Positions 35,882 to 48,479 of a stretch of DNA of 64,000 nt are shown one piece after another. Source of the DNA: Moringa oleifera. Taxonomy: Eukaryota > Streptophyta > Magnoliopsida > Brassicales > Moringaceae. The notes under the pieces were generated by a model that saw only the letters and a program-made list of their open reading frames with translations, made no database searches and was not told the DNA's origin. Position numbers and translations under genes: made by a program. The stretch is from positions 9,553,001-9,617,000 of the forward strand of contig JAJFZO010000049.1 of assembly GCA_021397835.1 (NCBI GenBank), in the 5' to 3' direction. Position 1 is the first letter of the stretch. Each line of letters begins with the position of its first letter.

Positions 35882-36810
35882 TATATTTAATTATATTTAA
35901 TAAATTAAAAAAATAATTTCAATTCATATACTTGCTTATGTATGATAAACTCAAGAAATTAATATCGATTCTATAAAATTATAAATTTTTTTAAAAATGT
36001 TATAATTAAAACGAACCTATTGGAGTTTAAGATACTTGCTCCTTTTGGTCAAATTCTGTCTTTAATACTTTTTGGTTAGCATAATTTATTAACAATAATA
36101 ATAATAACAATTATTATTATTTTTATCGACATAAAAGTGAAATTAACTCTTTTAATAATATATGTATATACATATATTATGTATATATATATATATTTAT
36201 TTATTTTTGGTTGAGTGCTTCTCTGAGTGGAAGGGCGTTACTCTTAGTATGGCACCTGTAGTTGCATGAAGGATAAGCATTGCTTCCACATTTTGGCTAT
36301 TACTGCCTCGGATGGAGGTAGCTCATAGATCAAAATCAAAATGAAAAGACAGATTAGCCCTTTTAAAAAAACGTTTCATGGGTTTCGATTCTCAGCTTGA
36401 AGCTCTAGAGTATCAATCTAGATATGCAATAAACTTGTTTATTTTCTGATATATTGTATATATATATTTTTTTGTAATTGAACTATTTTAAACTAAAAAA
36501 GTTAAATAATAATGAAATTTTGGATGCGCATTAAAAAATAATACCCAAAATTTTGAGTTGAAAAAAAAAAAAACAAATTGAAAAGTCAAAATGTAAAGAC
36601 AATCTGAATTTAGATAAATTATAAGAAAGCATAAATTATATATATTAAATAAATATTTGAAAAATGTAACTTAATTAATACATTTTAGAACCATAACAAC
36701 CTACATTTCAGATAATTTATTGTATTATTTATTATAAATTAAGACCGTTCAATCAAAAGTTTTTATACTTAATTTTCCTCTTTTTTATGGCACTAATATT
36801 GAGGTTCCCT
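35882..36810. other. AT-rich intergenic DNA upstream of the DLK2-like fragment
   Basis: Contains a TA/TG-rich run at 36,157-36,197 and a GC-richer piece at 36,205-36,430 (ggttgagtgcttctctgagt and onward) without a recognisable frame. Confidence 0.6.
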
Positions 36811-36817
36811 TTCTTCC

Positions 36818-36890
36818 TATTTAAGGGGGCCAAACCAGCAATGTAAAGGACCCAAACACAGCTCTACCTCTTTCTCTCTCTCTCTCTCTC
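36818..36890 (+). promoter_or_regulatory. TATA-like box and CT-rich leader of the DLK2-like fragment
   Basis: A TATTTAAG box at 36,818-36,825 lies about 100 bp before the first ATG of the frame. A (CT)n run at 36,873-36,890, of the kind common in plant 5' leaders, follows at a distance that fits a transcription start near 36,850. Spacing and composition are as expected for a plant promoter, so the duplicated copy seems to have included its own promoter. Inference from motifs only. Confidence 0.45.
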
Positions 36891-36922
36891 AATATTTATC
36901 TCTTTGCGGCTTACTGAAAAAA

Positions 36923-37330
36923 ATGATGGTGCCAGAAAATGCTCTTTCAGTAGCCATGAAAGTAAAAATATCGGCTCCAGCAATGAAGCCATGGTTCTTA
37001 CACACAGGTTATGGATTAGAGCAATTTTTTGGCATAAAATCTTCTCTGTCTTGGCTCAACATTATAAGGTTCTAGTATTTGATTGGATCTTCGCAACAGA
37101 CTTAAAAAATTTGGACCTCTTTGATCCTGTAAAGTACTTTTCGTATGATACTTTTGTTGATGATTTGATAGCTCTAACGAATGAGTTTCGCTTGAAATCT
37201 TTCGTTTTCATGGGGCACTCCATGTCCGGCATGATTGGATGCATTGCGTCCATCAAAAAACCTGACCTATGATAGCCTTCCACTACCAATGTAGTATCTA
37301 CTGACGAGGGGAAATATAATTAATAGTCAT
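36923..37330 (+). pseudogene. DLK2/D14-like alpha/beta-hydrolase, truncated pseudogene
   Basis: D14/KAI2/DLK2 proteins are small alpha/beta hydrolases; D14 and KAI2 perceive strigolactones and karrikin-like signals. The start used is ATGATGG at 36,923, giving MMVPENALSVAMKVKI, as in the family N-terminus. One base is missing near 36,969; the next frame gives IGSSNEAMVLTH. An extra base near 37,006 and a missing T near 37,025-37,030 restore GYGLEQFF between TH and WHKI. Then follow VLAQHYKVLVFDW, DPVKYFSYDTFVDDLIAL and the nucleophile elbow GHSMSGM (Ser codon 37,219-37,221), which matches the DLK2 subgroup (GHSMSGMIG) rather than D14/KAI2 (GHSVSAM). Similarity breaks at KKPDL before TGA (37,270); a remnant VSTDEG at about 37,290-37,310 suggests a small internal deletion. 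The remaining half, with the lid helices and catalytic Asp and His, is absent. Confidence 0.85.
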
Positions 37331-39513
37331 GTAATTCGTTTTGAAATAATTTTCAAAATTCAAAAATAATTTTCCATATAAGATAATCAAAATATTTTTT
37401 AAAAATTAATTAATTAATTGATTAATTTTTGTTGTGTGTCAAATTAAGATTGATCAAATTATTATACTTCACAAATGGAATTGTTGAACACTAAGTAAAT
37501 AACACATTAAATATCTTTTTTTTCCATTTTAGTAAATGAAAGATTTGAGAAACCCTCAAGAAGTGTACAGTAAACAAAAAAGTTAAAAAACTAAATTTAC
37601 AACTCGGAGCATCTTTACTTACTTTAATTATGCTTTAACTAATCAGTTTATGCAATAAACAAAAACCTAACTCAAAAATATCTAAAAGTTATTTGCAACA
37701 ATTAAATAAATTAATCAATTTCATTTACCTCGGGTTAGGGCTGTTTTCACCGATTTCTTTCAATATTTCTTCCATTTGTATCCATTGTCCATGACTTACG
37801 TCTTTGATTTCATTCTAAATGCAACTCGATGCCTCACCTCCAATTTGTTTCTCTTCTCATTCTTACATTTTCTGCAAGTATCCAAAGAAAGATAATAATC
37901 GTTATCGCTTAAGCAACAAAAATACTGATAATTAGTAGCATATATCTTAAATAGGAGAATTAAAGAAAATTATTTTAATATATGGTCACTTGCATGTTAG
38001 CACATTTCGTCAATGTTGCATCGTATTTGAATATTTTTACACTCTAACTTTCTTCATTTCTCCAACCAAGCACGTTCTAGCATAAATTTCAAAACATATT
38101 TAGAACATCATGATTGAGTCAATGATGTAGTGAGGATCATTGATATTGAATTAAAGAGAAAAGTGAAATGAAACTTACTAGAGCTGAGAGAGTGACAGTT
38201 TCAAATAAAACAACGTGACCTAATGGTCCTCATTTCCAATTTCCTTTTGTTTGTAATTGATTTTCGAAAGATTGCTCGTGTCATAGCATTAACAAAGTCT
38301 GGCTTCGTCCTCAAGCAGAAAAGATGCCTTACAAGTATACATGGCACGTGATAGCAAGGGAAGTTTTGGATACAACTCAAGTAGATAGAAAAACAGTGCA
38401 CTGTATTTCCTTAGCTGACATGACACACCTGTACTTTTGCTAAGGCCTGGCCTGTGAGCTGAACTTGCTCTCTTTCATGGGCTACGGCCTATAACCAATA
38501 TGACCCAATGGTCTAGCTTAGGCTTATGGCCCCACAGCAGTGAAGCTCGACTATGGCTTGGATCGACATTTGAAGCCCATAGTCCCGTAGGTTCACATAT
38601 ATCTAGTATTTTTGATACAGTTGGTGTTGGTACCATTATTAATGGGTATTTTTAAGATAACCAAATTTATAATATTTTTATTTATATTATTAAATCTTTA
38701 AACAATCATGTCAATTTTGTTAAAAACTTTATCAAACATTATTCAAATATTTTTAAAATCAAATAAATTATTAAATTAAACAAAAAAGATGTTTAAAAGT
38801 TAAAAATTGAAGCATGATGATTGAATAAATTTATAATATTTTTATTTATATTATTAAGATAAATAATATAAAAATAAAAATAACATTTATTTTTAAAAAC
38901 CAATAATAAGATTAAAAAAATATTTTTTATTTTTGTTTTTTAAATAATAGTATTTTGATAAAAATTTTAAAGTTTGGCAATAAAATAAGTTTAATAATAT
39001 AAATAAATTAATATTGGTATTAAATGAAGTTAATGGATTAAAAAGCCCAGTCATAATTTAACTAATCAAACAAACCAATTCGATCCAATACTTGAAAACA
39101 TCGTAAAGAGTTAACAACAATAAAAGTTTTGATTTTAAGCAAATAATCTCTAATTTATAAAATACCTAATAACACAAAGATGTAATGGCATGACAGTATA
39201 TTGATAAATTGTGCAAGAATTTTATAAAACAAATACCTTTTCATCAGTTAGAGATAATTTCCATTAAAATAATAGCACCCCCAATATCTCTCAATAACAA
39301 ATAATACCATTCCAAATGTTTAGATGCAAACAGATAACCAAGCTCATGAGAAGCCACTAAGGAAATACTTAGTTATTTAATCTTTCAAGTCTGTACAGGT
39401 ATAAGGGGAAATAGAATTAATTTTGGTTTAGAATTTATCTTTCATTTGTTAGCTTAACTTGATAAGAATACAAAAGAAAAAAAAATTATGTGACTTTCTC
39501 ATTAAGTATAAGA
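37331..39513. other. intergenic DNA, no gene supported
   Basis: AT-rich with a GC-richer patch at 38,430-38,610 containing aaggcctggcctgtgagctg and other GGCC/GGCT words. These are suggestive of an old transposon fragment, but there are no terminal repeats or coding sequence. A 66-codon minus frame at 38,201-38,401 is not recognisable. Confidence 0.5.
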
Positions 39514-39822
39514 AAATAGTTACTTCTAGATAACCAAAAAAAAAAAAATGATCCATATTTTAATATCTTTTTTCACTTTACAACCCGTGTCAAACCAAAT
39601 AAAGCATCAAATATTAGAAAGAATAATTTAAAATATAAATGAGCATGCTTTGAGTTTTTACAATAAAATAGTTACTCCCAAGTAACTAAAAAATCTAATA
39701 ATCTATAAATTTATATCCTTTTATTTTTTGTCACTTTACAACTCGTCTCCAATCAGACAAAGCATTAAATATTAGAATGAATGATTTGAAATGTAAATGA
39801 GCATGCTTTAAGTTTTACACCA
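39514..39822 (+). repeat. 152-bp diverged tandem duplication
   Basis: The word aaatagttact starts at 39,514 and 39,666. Both copies continue with cactttacaac.cgt, aagcat.aaatattagaa and aaatgagcatgctt. No known element. Confidence 0.85.
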
Positions 39823-42800
39823 AAACAACAATCAAAGAAAAGCTTTCCATTAAACTACGTATCATTGCAACCAAAGGAGAAGAATTTTACTTTTAAAAGC
39901 AAATTTGACACTAGATAGCCAGTGAATGTCCTTGATAGCTGCTTTGTGACTAAGGAGTTTAGTCAAAGTTTGAGTAGTGTACCCACTATAAACTGAAGGA
40001 AAAGGAAAGTTCACAAAAGAGTGGATAACATCCCCACTTATTCACTACAAAATAAATAAAACTAGTGGTAGAAAGGTTGACAAAAAAACTATTTCATTTA
40101 CCTGCAATAAAGCTTCCTTCAATAAGTCATAATTTCAAATCAACAATGACTAGATGGTTGTAGAAGATAATAAGAACGTGATAGATCATTGCATCATTCA
40201 AATAATAAACTAAAAGTTAATGTAAAAGTTAATAAAAAAATTTAAGGAAAAATATGGTCTTCATAGGGAGTTCAACATCAAAGCATTACAATCTATACGC
40301 GTGGAAGCAAAATAACATAATTGCTTTTCTAAAAAAACCACCAAAGAGAAATCTAGAAAAATAAAGTTTTATTTATAGTAAAGTGGGAGAAAGAGAGACA
40401 AATAATGATAAAGAAGATTTGATAGTTTAATCAATGCCATAAATATCAACCATCAAATGAGAATCAATAATAAGTAAGAAAAGTTGTAAAAAATTTTAAG
40501 ATAATTGAAAGTTTTGAGCAAGACTTAGGACTAGGAAAAGTAGAGGACAGAAACTATATATGCTACTTTTTTTTTTAATATATATAGAATCTGCTAAGTT
40601 AGAATTAATTTCAAAATGTCAAGGCAATTAACAGTAACAATAACTTATGACATGAACAATGAGTATGTAGGAATAAAAGTAACCAAAACAATTAACTTGA
40701 TTTCTTAGAAATATGAACTAATTTTATTTTTTAAAATTCTAACCCAAATTAAAGGTAGTGTGAAAGCATACCTTCATGTCTACCCTTGCTTCAAATTAAT
40801 GCAAGTGGTGCGACATACCTACCATCTAAGACAACTTCAAGGCTGCCAAACATAGAGAACTTGCTCTGAAATTCTATTTAGTATGTTATATTTAATTTTT
40901 ATTATGTTGCCTTCAAGCATAAACAATCAATTGGTTCTATTAATTAGCTTGGAAACCTTCATGAAAATATGCAATGAACCAATAAATCTACAAATGCATC
41001 AAACTAGCAAACCTATATGATTTAATTATTTCTCAAATTATAGTAAAAAATATTAGAAAATTATTTCTATACTTTAGGCTCATCTTATCTTGACTAAGAG
41101 ACCACATGTGTGAGAAATCCTAACTTTAAATCCAGTATGCCCTTTTAACTCATAAGCATGAACAACCTAGAAGCACAATCATAAAAAAAGAAATAGTGAT
41201 AAATGCCACATAACAGATGTCTTTTGAGAAACTAATAAGTAATACAAAGAAATACAATGTTAAATACCTTTCTAATTCTCTCCCTACAATAAAGTTAAAT
41301 CTTGTCATCCAATCTCCCCATTGGTAAGACTAAATTCTTAATACTATTAGGTACTTCTACTAATGAAATAGGCCACCATTGGTTTTGAATCAACAAAAAA
41401 AAAAAAAAAAGAATTCAAACATGAGAACAAACATTGAATGAGAACAAAAGAACAAAGGATTAATTATAGCGAAGCATTACAAGATGAGATCCATTTTCTT
41501 ACTCTGTTTGCACAAATCACAATGGTAGACACAAATATATGTAGATTACTACAATAAGACCTACTAATTTAATATTTAGTCATCAAGTATGAGCCCACAT
41601 CTCCTACATTACTTGGCCACCTTCTACATGCTAACCATGATATTTAGGTTCAAAAAAGATCATGATATGAATAATTCCATATGTCAATTTTTATTCTAAG
41701 ATGTTATAGTGGGGGAAAATGTTATAACTTTATAAAATAAGTGGATTTGGGGAAAGTTGTTCAGCCTTTCGTCGAACATTCTCATTGATATTGATTGTTA
41801 TTAACACACATCATATAATTTAATTTAATTTTTTTTAAAAAATATATTTTAAAATACATAAGTTTTATCATCAATTCTAAACATCAATAATTATAAAAAC
41901 CTACTCTTAATAAAGTCGTTACAATTGAAAATTTAAGAATTCTTTGATCCAAATTCTTTGATCAATGCTTTACATCCTATCTAGTGCCTTTATACATTTC
42001 ATTATAGAAAACCTGTCTGCATTCTTCATAATTACAATTACCCTCATTTTTTAAGCAGTTGCTGTTTCTAGCATTGCATCAAGAATTGCATTATCAATAG
42101 CCTTACGACTTCTCTTACGATGACCAGAACTGGAGGACATCATGAACAAGCATTTGTTATGTCCATCCAACATTGAACATCATCCACGAAGCTAGAACAA
42201 GCATCCTCGTTGACATAATTCATTAAGACAAACATGCTTTTAAGTCTTAATACACAAAAGCATTAAGAATTTTTGGATCCAACTGCTCTTCATTCCAAAA
42301 TAACAACAAAGCCTATGATCATTCCAAGCCTTTTTACAATCGAAGTACCAATAGAATAGAGATAAATAAGAAAAGGAAAAAAAAAAAAAGCAACCAGAGA
42401 AGGAACATGCATTTATCAACATTTAAGTTCCACAAAAGATCAAATAAATTAAGAGACTGAATGCTTAAACTATAAATAGGTGCATTACTTTGAAAATTCA
42501 TCCAAAATTAAACCACAGACATTATGTAAAAAAATCATCCAGAATTAAACAATCTACATGTTAGAAAAATAAAATAATGTGGGAATTACATTATATCCAA
42601 GCAAGTAGTTTTGGTCAAGGTTACTTTTAGATAACTTTTTCATTGGCTTCCTATCTTTAAATTCACGTTATCTAAACAAATTTATCCATACCAATTTTAC
42701 CAGGTCTTAATTCTATTTTCTTTGCATCATCTAAGCTTTGGAAATTAAAGTATGGAAATTTAAATATTCAGAATGCTAAAATCATAAATTAATCAACTTG

Positions 42801-43660
42801 CAAAAGCTATCTATTTGAAAAAGAAAATAAAAGCCTAACTCCATACCATTGAGGTCTAAACAAGCAAAATGATAAATACACTTGGGTTCCTTTTTTTTTT
42901 TTTTGGGCAATCAAACAATGTGCTTGCTAAGATAACACAAATCTCCTCCTATGAAAAATAAACTATAAAAAATTAGAAAGAAAAAGACTGTGAGTAAAAC
43001 CAAACAGAGACCTAATTTACATAAAAACAAAGAGTCAAAATCTAAACCAAATAAAAAACACAAATGCATGCTAGTTAAAAGCACAAGAAGAAAAAATATG
43101 AACAATTAATGAACAAAACATTAAATTCTCTTTGGTTAAAGAGAACATTTGACAATCTTCAATATCATTTTTTTCTTTTTATTCTTCTCAATTTCATTCA
43201 TTTAAGTTTTGTTATCAAACAAACCATCAATGAAATGGACCAAAAAAGAAAAAAGAAAATCGTGATGAATTGCATTAAAGGATCATAAAAGACATAAAGT
43301 TAGCTGTAGATAAAGAGAGAAAGTCACCATTCCTAGCCAAGTCTTTCTCCTTTCTTCTTCTCAAAATAAAAAGGTTGAAAGAGAATTCTAGGGCTTTGGG
43401 GTTTTTGACCTTTTGTTTTGGTATAGAGAAAATAAGCCCTCATTTACATTTTATCCTTAAGGCACCTAATTTACAAGGAAAGAAGGTAAAGAAAGGGAAA
43501 GCCTATCTATGTATGTGTTTGTCTTTCTGTGCCTAATATTTAAGATGTTTTATTTTGCAATCCAAAATGGTACGAGATTTAAGTATATATAGCTAAATTT
43601 TCAAATATGTAAAAGCAGTAGTAGATGAAATAGAAGAATTCAATCTGATTCAGAAAAGCT
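39823..43660. other. intergenic DNA, no firm gene
   Basis: Moderately AT-rich single-copy-looking DNA. Apart from a short possible transposon-derived tail at 42,051-42,143, no protein family is recognisable in any frame. Small frames at 42,240-42,422 and 42,911-43,105 are hydrophobic low-complexity translations. Confidence 0.5.
42051..42143 (-). pseudogene. possible C-terminal relic of a transposon-associated MYB/SANT-like protein
   Basis: The minus strand reads MMSSSSGHRKRSRKAID then NAILDAMLETATA and a TAA. The Ser-rich stretch, basic RKRSRK and following short helix resemble tails of plant MYB/SANT-like proteins associated with PIF/Harbinger transposons. There is no upstream SANT domain in frame; another frame just upstream gives MNYVNEDACSSF. 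The call rests on a short stretch and could be chance. Confidence 0.25.
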
Positions 43661-43666
43661 ATTTGT

Positions 43667-45270
43667 TGAGCATAGTAAAATCTATGCTTTGTGCTCATTA
43701 CAAAACTTAAGATTGGTTATTCTTCATTCATAAAACCAATTTAGCTACTTATAAATTTTTATTTTTGTATTAGTCATTAAAAACCATAAAACTCGATTAC
43801 AATTTTGTGATAACTTTTTGAAAAAATATGTAATAAAAATAAAAAAAATCAAACTGTTAAAAAAATAAAAATATAATAAAATATAAAAGTATTTAAAATA
43901 AATAAATAAAAATATATGAAAATAAAATAAAATTCAAAAATTTTATAAAAAAATGTAGTAAAAAAAGATAAAAATCAAATAAACTGACAAAAATTGTAAC
44001 CACTTGATAAGGTCTAATATTTGTAATTTTACTAAATTAAAATATAAAAATAAAAAATAATTAAAATATATAAAATAATAAAAAACTTAAAAAACTAAAC
44101 AAAATAAAAAATAGAACAAAATCAAAAGTAATAAAATAAAAAAAATCATTAAAATATTTTTACAAAAGAAAAAATATGAAAATATTAAAAAATAAAAGAA
44201 AAAAAAGCAAATGAAAAAAATTAAAAACCAAATAAACTAAAAAAAAAATCAAAGAAAAATAAAGATAGTAAAGAAAGTAAGTGAAAGAAACTAAAAACAC
44301 CCAATAAAATAAAAAAATAAATGTAAGAAAAAAATTTAAAAAATCAAAGTAACAGAAAAAATAAAAAAAGGATTAAAGAAATCCAAAAAAATCAAGACAA
44401 AATACCAAAAAAAAAAAAAGCAATAGTAAAGGAACAAAAACTCTTTGTAAAGCAACAAAATATATTTTGTTGGAAAAGAAAATAGTAGCAAATAAAATAA
44501 AATAATAAATTTTAAAAATATCAAACAAAATCATTGAAAAGAAAAAATCAATTAAAATAAAAAAATAAAATGTAATAAAATCTAAAACATTAAAAAAAAT
44601 AAAAAAGGAAAACACACAAAAGATTTAAAAACTTAAAAAATAAAAAATAAAAAATGAGAAAAATTAATGTAAAATAATTTATAATTTCTAAACAATTCAA
44701 AAATCATAAAATATTCTATAGAAAAAATAAAAAAATAATTTTGATTTATATTTTTTTAAATGTAATAAAAATACAATAAATCAACAATAAAAAATATAAA
44801 TACAAAAAATAAAAAATATATTTCAAATAAAAAAATAAAAGTGTGTAAAAAATAAAATAAAATTCAAAAATCTGATAAATAAAAAGTAACAAAACAGTAA
44901 AAATCAAATGCACCTATAAAATTGCAACCATTTGGTGAGGTCTAGTATTTGTCATCTTGTTAAATTAAAGTAGTCAAAAATGATAAAAATTTTAAAAAAT
45001 TAAACAACATAAAAAAATTATAAACAAGGTTGAAAAATAAAAGCAAATAAACACTTAAAAAATCAAATCAAATAATTTTTTTTAAAAAATAAAGTTACTG
45101 AAAAAATAAGTACTAGAAAATAAAAATACTCAATAAAGTAAAAATGTGAATATAATTTTTTTTCAAAAACTTCAAGACCTTGAACCATAAATCCTATTTC
45201 CTAAAGTCTAGATCCTAAACCCCTAGTAACCCAAACCTTAAAAGCTCAAACCCAAAATCTTAGACCTGAG
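43667..45270 (+). repeat. left arm of a ~1.6-kb inverted repeat (16-kb spacer)
   Basis: Read against the reverse complement of 61,480-63,080, this arm matches from the agcatagtaaaatctatg / ctttgtgctcattacaaaac start, through ttggttattcttcattcata and cttataaatttttatttttg. It continues through the A-rich body, gcaaccatttggtg and aaattaaagtagtcaa, then into aaagtctagatcctaaa.cc and ttagacctgagat. Both arms are about 1.6 kb. The body belongs to the A-rich family, with two ~930-bp units (anchor ggtctaatatttgtaat at 44,010 and ggtctagtatttgtcat at 44,938). The outer edge at 43,667 is sharp. No terminal coding sequence or target duplication was identified. Confidence 0.88.
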
Positions 45271-48260
45271 ATAGTATACGCAAGACCTTAGACCCTAAAA
45301 CTTAAAAACTATACTATAAACCTTAGGCATAAGACCCTATGTCCTAGACACTAGATCCTAAGATTACAGATACTAATCCCTAAACCTTAAACCCTATACC
45401 GTAATTCCTTAACCCTAGAATCTTAGACCTTAATTCATAGATTATACCTTATACCTTACACCTATGACCTTAAATCCTAAAACCTAGTCCCTAGATCTTA
45501 AACCCTTGAAACCTAGACCTTGGACCTTAGATCCTGGACTCTAAACCTTAGACTTTGAACCTTGACCCTATACATTAAACCTTAAACCTTGTATCTTAGA
45601 CCTTAAAACCTGAAATCTAGACCCTAGACCTTGGACTTTAAAAACCTTTAAACACTAGACCTTGGACCTTAAAACCATTTAAACACTAGACCTTGGACCT
45701 TAAACTGTAAACTGTAAACCCTGAACCCTAAACCTTAAAAACTTGATCCCTAAACCTTAAAACCTTGAACCCTAAACATTAGACCTTAGACCCTAGACCC
45801 TAGCCTTTGAACCTTATACCTTAGACCCTTGACCTTAGATCATAGACCCTAGATCCTATATCTTAGATAATAAACTTTAAACCTTAGCACCTGAACAACA
45901 AATCCTTAAACATTAGACCCTTGACCTTGGATCCTAGACTCAAGATTATAAATCATAGATCTTAGATAACAGACCTTAAACTCTAGAACCTAAATAATAG
46001 CCTTAAACCTTAAGCCCTGGACCCTAAACCATAATTCCTAGGTCGTAGACTCAAGACCTTAGACCCTAATTCCAAAACCTAGATCCTAGAACCCTAGACC
46101 TAGACACTTCAAGATCTTAAACTCTTATACTCTAGATTGTAAACCTTGGACACTACACTATATACTCTACACCCTACCCTAAAACCCTACAACCCCAAAA
46201 TCCACCATAAACCCTAAACCTTGAAACCTAAAATCTTTTTCCCAAGATCCAAGACTCTAGACCCTAAACCTTAGACCTTACACCCTTGATTTAAACCCTA
46301 CTCTACAACCCTAGAACCCTTAGATATAAAATCAATACCAAATATCCTAAGCCCTAAATCTTAAACCCTAAACCCCAGACCTTAGATCTTAAACCTTAGA
46401 CCATAAACCTAAATTGTAGACCTTAGACCCTAAATTGCAGACCATAAATCGTAGACCCTAGACCCTACATTTTGTACCTTAGATCCTAGACTTAAAATCC
46501 TAAAACTCTAGACTTTAAACCTTAAAACCTTATACCATAAACACCAGACACTTAGACTTCTAAACCTTAGACCTGAGATCCTAGATCAGAGACCCTAGAC
46601 CCTAATCTTGGATCTTAGACCCTACTTAGTCTTTAGGCCCTAACCCTAGATCTTACAATCCTAAACTCGAGATACTAGATCCCAGATTCTAAACTTTAAA
46701 ACCTAGATGCTTGACCTTAAAACCATGAAATACTATACCTTAGAACTTAAAATGTAGAAACCTTAAAACTCTAGACCCTAAAACTTTAGACCTTAAACCC
46801 TAGACCCTTTAACCTTAGACACTAAAGCCTAAACTCCTATATGTAGACCGTAAACCCTAAAATCTAGACCTTAGATCCTAAATCTTAAAATCTATAAACA
46901 TTAAAACCCATTAGACCTTAAACCCTGGATCTTAGACCTTAGGATCTAGACCTTAGACCCTTAAACCTAAGACCAAAGACCTTAGACCCTAAATTCTAAT
47001 ACTCTATACCCTAAACCCTAAACTCTAGACCTAGACCTTAAACCGTATATCTTAGAGCTTAAACCCTAGGCCTTGAACCATATATCCTATATCCTAAACC
47101 CTAGACCTTAAACCCTAGATCATTGTTTCTAAAGTTTAGATCTTAAAACCCTAAACCCTAACACTAAATTTGAAATGTTAGACCCAAGATACCATAATCT
47201 TAAACCTTAGACCCTACACCTAAAACCCTAAAACCTAAACCCTAGATCTTGAACCTTAGATCTTAAACCAAAGGCCTTAGATTATTGACTCCAAACCCCA
47301 AACCTTAGACTCGAAATTGTACCCTATACCGTATACCCAGATTATGCCTATACCCTGTACCCTAGCATTAAACCCTAAACTACTAAACCCTAAACCTTAC
47401 ACTTTAGACCCTAGACCTTAAACTCCAATTCTAAGACCTTAAAACCATAAAATAGTAAAACCTAAAATCTAAACCCTAACTCAAAACCTTAGATCGAACC
47501 CTAAAGCTTTACATCTTTAACACAGATCCTAGACCCTAAACCATAAACTCAAGACCTTCAAATTGCTAATCCTGAGGCCAAAACTCTAGGCCCTACACCC
47601 TATACCTAGATACTAAAACCTTGAAACCTTAAAACCCCGAAATCCTAAAACACTATACCCTTGACCCTAGAGTTGAAAACCTTAGACCTTAAAATCTTAG
47701 ATCCTATAATCTTAAACCATAAACCCTAAACCCTAGACCTTAGACCAAAGACCGTACACCTTAAGTCTTAGATCTTGGACCCTAGACCTTAAAACACCTG
47801 ACACTAAGCCCTAGACTTCCTAAACGTAAATCCTAGACCCTAATTCCTAAACTTAGACCGTAGACAGTAGACCTTAAATCCTAAACCCTAGAACCCTAGA
47901 CCTGAGATTCTAGACCCCACACCCTACCTTAAAACTTGAAATTCTAAACTCTAAACCTTTCCTTAGAACTTGAGAATCTTAAAACCTAAAGCCTAGAACC
48001 TATACCCTAGACCATAGACTATTATAGACCATAGACCTTAGACCCTTGACCTTACACCCTAAACCTTAAACCCTAGATTGTATACCCTCAACCCTAGACC
48101 CTTAAACCTTTTTAGCCCTAAACTTAAACCCTAAAACTAGTCCATTGACCAAAGACCTTAGATCATGGTTCCCAAGGTCCTAGACCTCTTCCTTGGACCA
48201 TAAACCCTAAACCTTGAAACTTTGAACCCTAGACTCTAGACCTAGATATACATAAAAACC
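45175..48260 (+). repeat. degenerate CCCTAAA-like array, ~3.1 kb
   Basis: Words such as ccctaaaccctaga, accttagaccctaa and ccttaaaacc run continuously for about 3 kb. Perfect plant telomere repeats (CCCTAAA) appear only singly or in pairs, mixed with CCTTAGA, CCTAGAC and CCTTGAA variants, so this is not a recent telomere. It starts inside the left inverted-repeat arm and stops near 48,260, before a TA-containing duplication. A ~180-bp piece (about 45,540-45,720) recurs directly at 63,830-64,000, so parts have spread as specific sequence. No coding frames. Confidence 0.9.
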
Positions 48261-48348
48261 CTTAGATCTAAAAAGTTTCACCTGTAAAAAGTTTAAGACT
48301 ATTCTTTTTTTTCCTAGATAAACATTTTTAAAGACTATTCTATTAACA

Positions 48349-48384
48349 TAATGACAAGCAGAAATCCAAAATATAAATATAGTA

Positions 48385-48420
<36 letters not shown>

Positions 48421-48474
48421 ATGACAAGCAGAAATCCAAAATATAAATATAGTAAACATATATATATATACATA
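48349..48474 (+). repeat. 70-bp tandem duplication with TA runs
   Basis: The word atgacaagcagaaatccaaa starts at 48,351 and 48,421. Each copy ends in a TA run (longer in copy 1, about 48,398-48,417) followed by acata. The copies are identical outside the TA run, so the event is recent. The minus frames with IYIYIY strings here are products of the TA run. Confidence 0.95.
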
Positions 48475-48479
48475 CTTTT

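Noticed and set aside
38430..38610. Retrotransposon fragment suggested by GGCC-rich patch
   Set aside because: No LTR, primer-binding site, polypurine tract or coding match could be seen; composition alone is not enough.
39823..43660. Decayed copia or other retroelement
   Set aside because: Read in all frames by eye, no protease, integrase or reverse-transcriptase motif was found.
45175..48260. True telomere end
   Set aside because: No long run of perfect CCCTAAA; variants throughout, and unrelated sequence continues on both sides.
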